From contig CM017558.1 in assembly GCA_007844125.1 (NCBI GenBank), positions 43,986,460-44,050,459 on the forward strand: 64,000 bases of DNA. Direction: 5' to 3'. Shown here piece by piece: positions 1 through 13,000 of the stretch (position 1 is its first letter; each line of letters starts with the position of its first letter). The notes beneath the pieces were generated by a model. The model ran no database searches and was not told the origin of the DNA. It saw nothing but the letters and a program-made list of their open reading frames with translations. The translations under genes and the position numbers were made by a program. This DNA is from Sinonovacula constricta (Eukaryota > Mollusca > Bivalvia > Cardiida > Solecurtidae).

Positions 1-152
1 ACACGAAAGAAAATGTGGTCATAGCGTTGTTCCGCCGCTATTTTCTAAGAACAAACTCCATCGCACATAATGCCATCTAGAGAACGTACCCTTAATGCCT
101 AGGACCTCGATGGTGAGGGGATTATCGAATTATCAATATATATCAATTACAG

Positions 153-245
153 GGTACCATCAGACCGATGAGTTTATATCTCGAGAGAAGTCCGTGTTAA
201 CGACAGGGATAGCTGTAGGTTTCGGGCTTTCTATCGTGTTTCTAG
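153..245 (+). CDS. Internal exon of an unrecognised membrane protein (partial gene)
   Basis: A polypyrimidine-poor but canonical acceptor (TTACAG) precedes the exon and a GTAATT donor follows it. The 93-bp exon starts with two bases of a split codon, has 30 open codons and leaves one base. It reads YHQTDEFISREKS, then a hydrophobic stretch VLTTGIAVGFGLSIVFL (17 residues) with small-residue spacing typical of a transmembrane helix. The leftover G plus the GG that opens the exon at 3563 would form a glycine codon, so both exons can belong to one gene. The earlier exons must lie left of the window. I do not recognise the family. The exon is short and lacks a database match here, so it could be a chance open frame. 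Confidence 0.45.
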
Positions 246-1702
246 GTAATTTTCTTGGCTGCCAGGTGCTATACCCGTAGATACCCTTCCCTGGAGAGAA
301 ACAGGTTCAAGGCTGAAGGTAGGTGTTTTAGTTTATAAAAGATAGACACGCATATGATAAATGAATCTTTAAATTCAGCAAGTATGCTCCCCGAAATTTC
401 TACATGGTCTTTCTTTGGTAAGCAGTATCGTTTAAGTTTCAGTTTTGACATGTTTGAGGGTCTACATTTGTCGATTTTTGAAAATGACTGCTGACGATCG
501 CAAGAATTAATACATGTCAAATGCAACCAAAGTAGAAGTTGTATTGTGCCAGTGTTAGCACTCACGCTGTCAACGATACTTTATAAGGTCATACAAAAGT
601 TATAGCTAGTAATATGTCCACCAAACATATCGTTTATATCATTCAGTTTGCTTGTGTGAACATACAGCTGTAAAAGCTGCTTCACCACCGACGTCATCAA
701 CCAGCCCTCAGATCCGAATTTCGACACCTACTTGAAAACATTCTCAGTTTTGGGAGTCCACGATACCGACATACTGTACGCCTCTGGTGGATTGAAGCTT
801 TTACAATGTCTCTTTATCCACAACTAGCAGGAGGGTCCTTAGTGATTGTGCCATAAAATTTGCTTGAAGGTCATTCGGCGTGGCTGTCCAGTTATTCCCA
901 GCACCGTGAACATTTGTCACACGGACTGTGCAGGGAAACCTATACATTCGTCATTGTAAGGCTGGTTGCAGATTTGCCACCTTTGGTGGCAGAAAGGAGG
1001 CACAACAACCATGCAAGCCACAGGTTGTTTTTTGCTTTCTCGTTCCCCCACACCTGCCACTTCCCATTAATCCTGCTTATGTCGGGTTGCCAATCTTTTA
1101 CACCCAGGTTAAAGTCATTTCCTGGAAGCCACCTGTTTTTCACCTATGTTACCCTTCATCATCGGGTGAGGCCTATCCTAGAATAACTGTTCCGAACCCT
1201 ACTTGGAAACACTCTCAGTTTAAAATGAAGGGCTTGAGCAGCCTAGCTGAACATGGACTTGAATTGAATCTTGAACTAAAATACATGAACATGTTAAATA
1301 AAATACAGTTTAGCTAGACACGTGGAACGGCAGCTAGAATCCCTACCCAGTCGTAACCGGACAGGTCATGGAAATGGGCGGAATGTCACATAAGCTAAAA
1401 TGTGCTGTCCGTCGCTGATGAAAAGTTTCAGTCCGCTGTAAGTAAAGCATGCAGAGTTCATGCAGAGTTCAAAGGTTTACTAAAGTTTTTTGTCTTAAAG
1501 TCAGACTGCACACGATGTGATTAGTATGACGCAACTGGATTAAACGTCAATGCAGAATGGTTGGTTAACGAAAACACATTACTAGTATATCGCATTGATT
1601 TTCGAAGAGTGTTGGATAATTTCAATGCATTGTTCTGGTAATCCCATTTACATACAGTCATGGAGTAATACTAATACGTTGTACCGTTGGTCACACTTTT
1701 TA
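246..1702. other. Intronic or non-coding, no recognised feature
   Basis: It has moderate GC for this window and several short open frames on both strands (e.g. 860-1317). None shows a domain or convincing splice-bounded coding structure. It probably forms part of the intron between the two membrane-protein exons. Confidence 0.5.
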
Positions 1703-2934
1703 AACAAGAGGGCCATGATGGCCCTTAATCGCTCACCTAATGACACAGGCTTTAAGTAGGCTCAAATCTGGCATCAAGTAATTAAGAGTTATTTACATTA
1801 GAAATCTTTGGTGAAGATTGGACCATTAGTGTGGCCACTGGGTTGATAACATTTTCTAGAATTTTACCAAGTAACCTACTGAATACACATGACTCACTTC
1901 AAAACATATGTACGATTTCATACAGACAAACATGCTGGTCAAGTTTGGTGAAGACTGGGCCATCAATGTAGCCTCTTAAGTGTTTTCACAAGGTTTTTTC
2001 TAAAATGTAACCTAGTGACCTACTTTTTGAACCCACGTGACCCAGTTGCGAACTCATCCAGGATTCATGTAGACAAACATTCTGACCAAGTTTGATGAAG
2101 ATTGGGCTATAAATGTGGTCCTAAGTGTGTTCACAAGCTTTTTCTCAAATTTGACCTAGTGACCTACTTTATGACGCCACGAGACACAATAACGAATTCA
2201 TCCAAGATTTCATGTAGACAAACATTCTGACCAAGTTTGATGAAGATTGGTTTATAAATAGGGCCTCTAGTGTGTTTACAAGCTTCTTCTAAGATTTTAC
2301 CTAGAGACCTACTTTTTGACCCCACGTGACCTAGTTACGAACTCATCCAAGATTTCATGCAGACAAACATTCTGACCAAGTTTGATGAAGATTGGGCTAT
2401 AAATGTGGTCTCTAGTGTGTTCACAAGCTTTTTCTAAGATTTGACCCAGTGACCTACTTTTTGAGCCCACGTGACCCAGTTACGAACTCATCCAAGATTT
2501 CATGCAGACAAACATTCTGACCAAGTTTGGTGAAGATTAGGCTATAAATGTGGCCTCTAGTGTGTATCATAAGCTTTTTCTAAGATTTGACCCAGTGACC
2601 TACTTTTTGACCCCACGTGACCCAGTTACGAACTCATCCTAGATTTCATGCAGACAAACATTCTGACTAAGTTTGGTGAAGATTGGGCTATAAATGTGGT
2701 CTCTAGTGTGTTCACAAGTTTTTCCTAAAATTTGACATAGTGACCTACTTTTTGACCCCAGGTGACCCAATAATGAACTCACCCAAGATTTCATGCAGAC
2801 AAACATTCTGACTAAGTTTGATGAAGATTGGATAAATATTGTGGCCTCTAGTGTGTTCACAAGGTAAAATGTTGACGACGGATGAAGCGGTATCACAAAA
2901 GCTCCCCTTGAGCACATTGTGCTCAGGAGAGCTA
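1703..2934 (+). mobile_element. Dispersed element with internal ~144-bp tandem units, copy A
   Basis: It begins AACAAGAGGGCCATGATGGC, containing the perfect palindrome GGGCCATGATGGCCC. It continues into diverged tandem units of about 144 bp marked by GTGACCTACTTTTTGA and CAGACAAACATTCTGA, and ends CACAAAAGCTCCCCTTGAGC, then a hairpin (TTGAGCACATTGTGCTCA) and GCTAA. Two further copies with the same ends and orientation lie at 29821 and 34444. There is no protein. The architecture (fixed ends, central tandem repeats, 3' hairpin, no terminal inverted repeats) resembles Helentron-associated HINE elements, which I infer but cannot confirm. Confidence 0.85.
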
Positions 2935-3039
2935 AAAAAACAACAGGTAAAGGTCTACTCAAAATTTAAATCAGTTTGACATACAATCTCAAGTTATAAA
3001 GTTGATCAAAAATAATAGAATCTAAATGCCACTAACAAA

Positions 3040-3392
3040 ACCCATTTTACAAAATTACCATGACCACAAAACCCACCACACTATAACACAAGTGTATCAT
3101 TTTACAAAACTACCTTGACCGCAAAACCCACACTATACCACAAGTGTATCATTTTACAAAACTACCTTGACCACAAAACCCACCACACTATACCACAAGT
3201 GTATCATTTTACAAAACTACCATGACCACAAAACCCACCACACTATACCACAAGTGTATCATTTTACAAAACTACCATGACCATAAAACCCACCCCACTA
3301 TACCACAAATATATCTTCTTACAAAACTACCATGACCATAAAACCCACCGCTTATACCACAAGTGTATCATTTTACAAAACTACATGACCAT
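3040..3392. repeat. 55-bp tandem repeat, about 6 copies
   Basis: Unit marked by ATCATTTTACAAAACTACC and CCACAAGTGTATC, spaced about 55 bp, with a few substitutions and small deletions between copies. It ends about 170 bp before the terminal exon at 3563. Confidence 0.9.
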
Positions 3393-3562
3393 CTGAACTC
3401 GCACATTAGTAACAGTAAAACCAGAGAAGCCGCTGGAAAAATGTGACGGAATTGCATGATTGTCGCTCTTAGTTCTAACTTATCCATTTTGTTTACTGAC
3501 CTTTTGAAAACTAGACTCTAAATTCAATTGTGACTAAATTAATACAATAGATATTTTTGTAG

Positions 3563-3804
3563 GGGATCATCATGCCTTGGTTGAAAACATGGTCTTACCA
3601 AGTCCTGAGCGAGCAAAGACCCCACCTGTTGAGCAACAAGCGACTCGGACCAATGACCCCGAGAGTCCCAATGGTGTATCAAGCCCAGGTACACTTGTGA
3701 GTAATGGCCATGGACCCACATTTACTGAACTGAGTGACGTCTCTGCTCAAGCAACTAATAGCAAGGATGCTCAGACAAATGGACATGAATCTGCTCAACT
3801 CTAG
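3563..3804 (+). CDS. Terminal coding exon, low-complexity cytoplasmic-type tail
   Basis: The exon follows a TTTTTGTAG acceptor, starts with two bases of a split codon and is open for 79 codons to a TAG at 3802-3804. The encoded tail begins DHHALVENMVLPSPERAKTP and is rich in Ser, Pro, Thr, Asn and Gln, ending HESAQL. There is no hydrophobic segment, signal or known domain. The composition and codon use look like real protein, unlike the neighbouring AT-rich intergenic DNA. Its phase fits the exon at 153-245, so the likely gene product is a membrane protein with a disordered C-terminal tail of about 80 residues. Additional exons between them cannot be excluded. The identity is unknown to me. 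Confidence 0.6.
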
Positions 3805-6800
3805 CGGCAGAGATTAAAATCATTGAAATGTTCGTTTTGAAAATGTAAGCAGTTTTCAAGGAGACAATGCGAGTAATGTCAAAAGCCCCCTCGGTAATTC
3901 AGTTCTTTGTCGTACTCGTGCAGTCACTTAAACATCTGCCTTTATTGGCATTAATTAAATAATCCTATAAGGTTTTTCTTCTTTGTTGTCTTTGTTTGCT
4001 CCTCATTCAGAATGGGAGAGGAGGCAGGGTGGGGCGGGGACTGTTTCACGACAGGTTTTAGAAATGTAAACAGAAATGGTACTGCTTAGCTTAGTGCTTT
4101 ATGCTTTTATTAAAAGAAGTACCAAAGTTACCTGACAGGTTTGCCGTGCACCCTGACTTAGTATGGTATCGGACCCCTATACATTTTCCCATAGGTTTTA
4201 AAGTTAGGAAGTTTAAAAATTTAGACACATTGGATTTGAAGCTATCTTGATAAGGTCAAATCAAAAGAAAAGAGGGTAAAAATTAAAAAAAATTAAATGT
4301 GAAACAATGTACACGCATTGTCGGTTAATGCTGGGCTATATTGTTAGGGTATAGAGACATGGCATGTTCTGACTGGATAATACAGTCATTAGTCTTCTGT
4401 GATGTAAATTACATTGACAAATCCGTAGAGTACCATAGGTTGTCGGGCTCTTTAACAATCCACCAGCTGTGACCCCTTGTACAACGTGACCCCTTGTACA
4501 ACCTAAAAACATGAGATTTCAAAATACTGGTTCTAACATTTCCATGCCCGGAGCAACAATATAGTGAATTTTAATTTTAATTTGCATACAACAAAGGCAC
4601 TCTTTTTCATATTTACTCCCACCAGTTGGCATTCATGGCAGGAAAACAATCTCTAATTCTGTATGCCTACAGTAAATAAGCATAATTTGTTTGGAAAAGT
4701 GAAAGACAATTAAACACGTTTAAGCTTTTTAAAAGTTTTATGACAAAATATAACAATATTTATAACGATATATATTTCCACTGAAACATAAAATTAAATT
4801 CAAAAGTGATTATAACAGGGAGATATCAACGAAAAATACATCTCAAAAGTTCAAAAGTTGGTATGAAAGGCAGACAAATGTTATTTTGAATAGCTAAATA
4901 TCACCCAAAAGACAATTTCTGTAGTCATAAATACCTTAATCAAACTGTCTCTACTGCTATTCTATACAAAACTACAACCCAAACCATTTTAAGGCTTAAG
5001 TGTAACAATCAACAGCCACCTGTTGATGTTTCTGTACCTAGACAACCCCATATTTATAAATGGTACATTTGCTGACATGGCAAACTATTTATCTGCTTGC
5101 TACCACCTGCAGATGTATGTATAGAGACAAATTGCCAGAGAATGAACGAAAAAATGGCGAAGACCTTGAAAAATCAGTCATGTTCCCTGCATGCAATGGC
5201 TGATCTGGACCTACTGCTATCTGCAGCCTTGATCGGTTTGTAATTAGCAGGTTAAGCATAAGATGTAAATAATATTAGCAAATGAAAACATTTTTACCAG
5301 GTATTACTGTGTATAGATTTTTTTAACTTTAAGCATTCTTCATATTCCAGGAAATCAAAAATTATCATTTTGTGTAGAAAGTTCAAACATATAATTTAAC
5401 CAATAAAGAGAAATACAAACTGGACCAAATATTATCATCTGATGCATTCTTAACCATGTCGATCGCTCTTTCCAACTTTTTGTTTTTGTGGCCTTGGAAC
5501 AATAGCGAGATTAGTATGCTAGCTTCCAAACCAGTGTGAATCAGAGCAAGGAGTCAAGGAAAAAACAAACATGGATGCAAATACCAGCCATCTGATTGGC
5601 CAATATAGAGTTAAGTATGAATTGTGCAACATAAAAGTTTTTAGAACACGTAAAAACAAATTGCACAAATTTTAACTAAATTAATAAAAATATGAAATTG
5701 TCATTAAGCAGGTCTACACAAAACAAAACACAATTATGGCTTGCTTTTTATACAAGTGGCAGTTTTAAAACATTTTTTTGCATCACTTTTGATAATATCA
5801 GGGTAACAAAAAATAACCATAATAATAAGCAGCAAACAAGCATGAAAAAAAAACTTACACAAACTTTCCCACAGAAAACCATTGCTTTATTTTCAAACAA
5901 TTTTTGTTAAAATATTTAAGATTCAGTTTTTTCAAAGTACACATGCTTTTAAATCTTGACAATCAAGCTGAATTTGTAATTTTAAGTCAAGGAAATATTT
6001 GATGACAGGATCAGCGGCTGCTTTCGTGGTCTTACGTTCAACTCTCTGCCTGTTGTGTTATGATCAACTATCGGCCACTGGTGTTATGTTCAAATCTCAG
6101 CCTGTGGAGTTATGTTCTACTCTCTGCCTGTTGTGTTATGATCAACTCTTGGCCTGTGGTGTTATGTTCTACTCTCGGCCAGTGGTGTTATGTTCAACTC
6201 TCGGCCACTGCAACTCTCGGCCAGTGGTGTTATGATCAACACTTGGCCTGTGGTGTTATGTTCAACTCTCGGCCACTGGTGTTATGTTCAACTCTCGGCC
6301 AGTGGTGTTATGTTCAACTCTTGGCTTGTGGTGTTATGTTCAACACTCGGCCTGTGGTGTTATGTTCAACTCTTGGCTTGCTGAGCCATTTGCAAATGGT
6401 GTATATCTAAGGATAATTAAAATTGTATTGTCTGAACTGATAGTCAGATCTGTGGCAATAAGAATTGCTTACAAGAATAGTAAATTTGTAAATTCAGTGA
6501 TCTGTGAGAAAGTCCCTGAAATATTTTTTTTTTTTTAAAAATAGATTTACCATATTTGTTGAAAGGACACAAAGAAGATATATATGTACAACATGAACAT
6601 AGTACTTCTGCTATTGAAAATGCGCAAGCCATTTTGTAACAACATCACATTGACTTCCATCTCTGAAAACAAACTTCCGTTGTTGAAACAACTAAATATT
6701 GAAATGTAAACTGAAGGAATGGATACTCAAATAAAAGAGTAAAATTAGCAATCTCATTTGAAGTCTAAATATACCAAGCTTTTTGATACATGTAACAATA

Positions 6801-9788
6801 GCATTCCTGAGAATTCTGATGTTGTAAAACTTCAAATAAACATAAAATACTAGTCTGAATTAAATTACATATATATGTATAAGTATAAAACTAATTTTTC
6901 CTGAATGAAATTAAAAACAAACAAACTGACTTAATGAAAAATGAAAACAAATATAAAGTAGGACAGAATTTGGATCACATTCTCGGGAAAGTGCTAAATA
7001 AGTAAGTTATGAACATAATCTGTATAGCTACTAGTATGTTTCTACATTCAGAAATCATACTGTGTTATAAAATATGCTTCTGTAGAGATTAAAACTGAAT
7101 ATAAGAATTAAGCCTCAATTTATATATCAATATATTATATACTTCTTATCAAAATATCAATATTAATTGTATGAAATATCTTATATTATGTGTTATTATA
7201 ATTACAATGTATAGAATCATTCAATGATGGGGGTCAACAATGTTAAAGGCAAACAGTGAGCAAGTAACACGAGGAAACCAGGTAACAGCTAAAGATTGAT
7301 CAAGTCACAAATGTAAACAATTAACAACATGATTGATCGAGCATATACAATAATTAACATGATTACTGCACCATGCGTCACTGAGGTACGTCAGCACAGG
7401 TCTACAGACTACACACAACACAAACCAAACCTATAATACAGTCATCATAGAATGAGAAGAAAGTCCAACACATATCAATTATATAGGAGTAGAAACTATT
7501 CAATTAGAAAATGATATCAATGAATTTATTCTTATTCACAGGTGTCTGAGAATTCTGGTAACTTTTTACTTCACTTGAAATGATCTATTACCATAAACCT
7601 GATGTATTTATACTAGTGTGCTCATGCTAATGGCTACCAGTCATGTAGACTTTAAAACAACAACAATGGAGTTAGTTGAAGATATTCCTGTTGTTTGTTA
7701 TATTGTCATACTGCAGCTGATCTTAAGTAGGCAGGTCCCAAATGGAGCAGACTTATCCCATCTGTTATTGTGTTGTGTTCAACAGGCTAGGTCTAACAGC
7801 GATACTTGTGAACTTATAAACCTCAAAAAGTTCAGCCACCTGTTCAGCAGATTTATCTCTATGATCTGAACTGATGCCCATTTTAACAAGTACTTAAAAT
7901 AAATAAGGAACACAAGTTTTATCCTGGATTACACAATGTTACATGCACAGTTACCTATAGGGAATATACCAACAAAAACACAAACATGATGCCATATAAT
8001 GTCAGTCTTGAAATATTTCAACAAAACAAATCTTGGAAAGAATTATTGACAACTGAAAGATGATATATACTATATAGTGTATTAATCTTGCAGCCATAGA
8101 TACTACTTCTCTTCTATGTGAACTACTTTTAACCTCCACAGCAAGTATACATGTCTTTTTTTGGTATTTATATATTTTTATATTTTTTTTTTTCAAATAT
8201 TTATTTTTCCATTCTATTTTTTAGATTAACCAAGCATACAATAATTATAATGTGGCAAAAATAAAAATAGAAGAAGGCATAACAATTTGTATACAAGTAA
8301 AACTATATGAACATGATAAAAAGATAAGGTACATCATGGATAGAGATAGATTTTAATATCATTTCCCTTGTGATATTGATAAGTAATAAAAGAAGTCCAC
8401 TCATCTATTAACTTGACGTAATTAAGCCAATATAACACTGATTGTCACTACGAACCAATTAAAGAACATTTTTTAAAATACAGATAATTAACTAGCATCT
8501 ATATTGTAGTATACATACATTTGCAGTACAATGAAGTTAAACATTTATATAAATGTACTGATCAAAAATGAAGTACACCTCAACTAAAACAATTTACACA
8601 CCCCTTCTATCCAGTAGGAGATTACATTTGAAATAAAAATGAAAATGTTTAAAAATTATTGGATAATTGCAATTATGACAATATTTCAAGGAAAGTTTTT
8701 GCTGAAAAATTTAACTTCTTGTCAGAAACTTTGTTTTTAAATATGTAACATACAAATGATTATTTTGTTTGTGTATACAGTATACTGCCTAAACTGGTGA
8801 CAGCAAAGGCGATGAGATCAATAAAAAACAAAAAACAAGCTACAATTTGTTTTTATAAAAATGTAAACAACCTTGCTCAATACATGTTTTTTGTTAACTA
8901 TTTCTTGTATTGTTTCATTAGATCGTCCACATTCAAACTGATACTACTGCATATTTCTACAAGAGGCAAACATCTGTTGGAGACTTAAATTTCTGGTTTT
9001 GACTCTTTAAAAAAGGAAAAAAGACAACAGGCAATTAGTTTGGGAAGATTCTGAGACAATTTTCATACATCTCTTTGCAATGATGCTGAGATCAGAAAGT
9101 TTCCAAAGGTATGTCAGCAAAAACAGTGAATAAGAAAAGTGAAAAAAACAACAGAATATTTCTTCAATTAAAACTCAATCAACTGCTTACAACAGCTACA
9201 ATTAAATAGGCATTAAACAGGCATCACTTGTTTCAAATCATTATAAGTTTTTGTTTCTTTGATTTAATAGTAAAATTAAAAAAAAAAAACTGTGACAAAG
9301 ATATGAAAAATGGGAACAAAACAATGTTAGGAGTCCTATCATTAGGAACAGTTAAACATACATATGTTAAGAGGTAGAGATAAGTTCCACTTAATTATGA
9401 ATTCTTCCCTGCAAAATAAACATGTACAGAAATAGATGGATAGAGTTGAAACAAAAATCCACCTAAAGCCATTTAGCAATAAAATAAGATTCCATCATTG
9501 TTAATTGAGAAAACCCCCAAATTTAAATGTATGAAAGGTTTTTATATTTTGATCACTTTCAATACATTTGATATCATTTGGTCCACAACTGTCATGACTA
9601 AAGACAAAGGTACAAATCTCCATATTTTACAGTTCTAAGGAAAGAAGACTGTTACAAATATGAGAAAATATAGTACAATTATTTCATTTCTACAGTTACT
9701 TTTAACCCTTGATTCTTCCCAATAGAAATTCATTATTTCTAAGCATCTTGACCCATTATGTACAAGCCCTGCTTCTAGTTTTGGCAGG
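3805..9788. other. AT-rich region: 3' end of the + gene and probable 3' UTR of the bZIP gene
   Basis: Apart from the 26-bp array at about 6030-6385 I see no coding or RNA feature. The two flanking genes point towards each other, so both transcripts must end here. TTTATT (a minus-strand AATAAA) occurs at about 8200, 7526 and 5887, among others, so the bZIP polyadenylation site cannot be fixed. Confidence 0.5.
6030..6388. repeat. 26-bp tandem repeat, about 13 copies
   Basis: Unit of the form TCGGCCAGTGGTGTTATG plus TTCAACTC. Copies differ at a few positions (Gly/Ala-type CTGTGG versus CAGTGG, TTGGCC versus TCGGCC) and one is shortened near 6205. The overlapping open frames here are repeat artefacts. 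Confidence 0.9.
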
Positions 9789-10037
9789 TCAGTCAACTGA
9801 CTTAGGATTGTCCACCATCTCATACTTGGACAACCTTTTTATTAACTCCTTGTTTTCTTTCTTCAGTTGTTCAATATCAATTTTCATCTCCTCATACCGA
9901 CTTTCCAGAAATGCAGCCCGCATGGCGATCTGGTTTTCTTTCACACGCCGTGCATCTCGCGATCGTTTAGCTGCGACATTGTTTTTCTTGCGACGGCTCC
10001 AGTACTTCTCATCCTTGGCACTGTCATCAACAAAAAC
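9789..10037 (-). CDS. HLF/TEF-like: PAR bZIP last coding exon: basic region and leucine zipper
   Basis: Acceptor ATTTTCAG lies just above 10037 and the frame runs 82 codons to TGA at 9789-9791. The exon opens [20 protein letters not shown], continues through the DNA-contacting signature [13 protein letters not shown] and the family-typical [13 protein letters not shown], then a heptad zipper ([20 protein letters not shown]), ending MVDNPKSVD. Asn and Arg of the N-x7-R bZIP signature are both present. Compared with vertebrate HLF/TEF, the zipper diverges after AAFLE, but the basic region is nearly unchanged, which fits an invertebrate orthologue. This is the most certain gene in the window. 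Confidence 0.97.
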   Translation of the reverse strand, partial: VFVDDSAKDEKYWSRRKKNNVAAKRSRDARRVKENQIAMRAAFLESRYEEMKIDIEQLKKENKELIKRLSKYEMVDNPKSVD

Positions 10038-13000
10038 CTGAAAATTGTCGAGAAAACTTTATAAAGTAAATAAATTGAAGGAATAACTACTTGACCTGGT
10101 AACATGGAGTAATCAAGTTTCTCCGTATGACACAATCTGTCCTTTTTTAAAATAACCAAAAGCTCTGTGTACTTAGGTACATGAAAATTTCAGAAAAAAT
10201 CTGTGTGCTTCATTGACATATTTTCTTGAGTTCCTTAAGTTCACCTATATACAGAAAAAAGTGTAATTATTATCAGTCTTGTAACTTAGCACATGCAATA
10301 AGATAAAGAAGAGTAGAGTAAAAAGGAAAAATCATTAGGCAATTATTTGTTGTTTTGAAGTAAGCAGAAAAGCATACTAATACCAAAGTGGATAAAAAAC
10401 AAAAGATAATAAAAACGGTGCCATTGTTTTCCTAACAATAGTGATTTGCCAGCATTTTAGCCGATACTGTGCAGCAACATTTCTATCATTATAGCACAGG
10501 GGCACTTATGAGGTGCCCAAGGACTGAACCCAGCCGGTCCATTATACTGACACCGATGAGTCAGTCGTAGTGCTGTCCCCTTAGCCCAGAGTGTTAGGAG
10601 GGAAGCCACTACTACCAACTCTTAAGTCTTTTGTTTGACCCGGCCCGGGTTTGAACCCCAACCTCCCAATCTGCAAGCCGATGCTCTACCAGTTGAGCTA
10701 TTGCTGCAGGTCATAAAAAGATCACAGAGTAACAAAATTATTATGAGATGTTCAATTTAAGGAGACATTTTACCTTCTTAGACTTTTTGATGATGGGTTG
10801 TGGCTTCAGCTCCTCCTCGGAGAACTTCCTCTTCTTAGGATCAAAGTTTTCCTGCCCTGAAAATATACAAACATGTTGCAATATGTGGTGTGGAAAAAAC
10901 TTGGCAAAGATAGATAGAAACACTTCTAAACCTTGATCGTTATTTAATGAAAAAAGGACATTTTCAAAAATTTGCAAGAATTTGATATTTTAATTCTTTG
11001 TATACTAAAATATTAAGTTTGTATATCTTAAATTGTATAAATTTTCCCCTTTTTACTTATAAGCACACACTAAAAAGCAATATACTTTTTTTCTACAAAT
11101 GTACCAATAACTAAAATATTTCATTTGTTCTATTGTAGAAGAAAAGTCAAAAGGAAATAAAATCACAATGTATGAAATAGGTAGATTTGCTACTACTGCC
11201 TTAAGAAACAAGACAACAAAACTCATAACTTGTGTACATGTCTTATACAGAGATGGAGCTGCTGTATACAGCATCTGTAGAGAGAATCAACAAAACTAAT
11301 ATGGCAAAAGGTTACCATGGAAGTTTTGTGGAGACTAAAAAATCAATTATTTCAAGGTTGTCATGTTGTTGTTTTTTCATGAAAGAAAAACTAAAAACAT
11401 TTGTGTTTCACCTGAAACATTATTTTCTTCCAATGTGAAGGTTGTCTGCTGTGTTAGTGTTTCTAGACCTGATAAAGCTTGATATCTTGTCTGAGCTACT
11501 TGATGACAACCACACATAAAGCTTGATATCTTGTCTGAACTACTTGATGACAACCACACATAAAGCTTGATATCTTGTCTGAACTACTTGATGACAACCA
11601 CACATAAAGCTTGATATCTTGTCTGAACTACTTGATGACAACCACACATAAAGCTTGATATCTTGTCTGAGCTACTTGATGACAACCACACATAAAGCTA
11701 GATATCTTTTCTGAGCTACTTGATGACAACCACACATAAAGCTAGATATCTTGTCTGAGCTACTTGATGACAACCACACATAAAGCTAGATATCTTGTCT
11801 GAGCTACTTGATGACAACCACACATAAAGCTTGATATCTTGTCTGAGCTACTTGATGACAACCACACATAAAGCTAGATATCTTGTCTGAGCTACTTGAT
11901 GACAACCACACATAAAGCTTGATACCTTGTCTGAGCTACTTGATGACAACCACACATAAAGCTTGATATTTTGTCTTAGCTATTTGATGACAACCACACA
12001 TAAAGCTAGATATCTTGTCTGAGCTACTTGATGATAACCACACATAAAGCTTGATATCTTGTCTGAGCAACTTGATGACAACCACACATAAAGCTAGATA
12101 TCTTGTCTGAACTACTTGATGTCAACCACACATAAAGCTTGATATCTTGTCTGAGCTACTTGATGACGACCACACATAAAGCTTGATATCTTGTCTGAGC
12201 AACTTGATGACAACCACACATAAAGCTAGATATCTTGTCTGAGCTACTTGATGACGACCACACATAAAGCTAGATATCTTGTCTGAGCTACTTGATGTCA
12301 ACCACACATAAAGCTTGATATCTTGTCTGAGCAACTTGATGACGACCACACATAAAGCTTGATATCTTGTCTGAGCTACTTGATGACAACCACACATAAA
12401 GCTTGATATCTTGCCTGAACTACTTGATGTCAACCACACATAAAGCTAGATATCTTGTCTGAGCTACTTGATGTCAACCACACATTAAGCTTGATATCTT
12501 GCCTGAACAACTTGATGACAACCACACATAAAGCTTGATATCTTGTCTGAACTACTTGATGTCAACCACACATAAAGCTTGATATCTTGCCTGAGCTACT
12601 TGATGACAACCACACATAAAGCTTGATATCTTGACTGAGCAACTTGATGACAGCCACACATAAAGCTAGATATCTTGTCTGAGCTACTTGATGATAACCA
12701 CACATAAAGCTTGATATCTTGTCTGAACTACTTGATGCCACCACTCATAAAGCTAGATATCTTGTCTGAACTACTTGATGACAACCACACATAAAGCTAG
12801 ATATCTTGTCTGAGCTACTTGATGATAACCACACATAAAGCTTGATATCTTGTCTGAACTACTTGATGCCACCACTCATAAAGCTAGATATCTTGTCTGA
12901 ACTACTTGATGACAACCACACATAAAGCTTGATATCTTGTCTGAGCTACTTGATGACAACCACACATAAAGCTTGATATCTTGTCTGAGCTACTTGATGA

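Noticed and set aside
2639..2962. Minus-strand frames with a FVCMKSW...[17 protein letters not shown] text, also at 30572-31092 and 34729-35291
   Set aside because: The same text recurs in every internal unit of the dispersed element. It changes frame between units and has no protein-family features.
10590..10712. Functional tRNA gene on the minus strand
   Set aside because: A- and B-boxes are present, but the cloverleaf stems do not close and a SINE body follows, matching the copy at 35693-35970.
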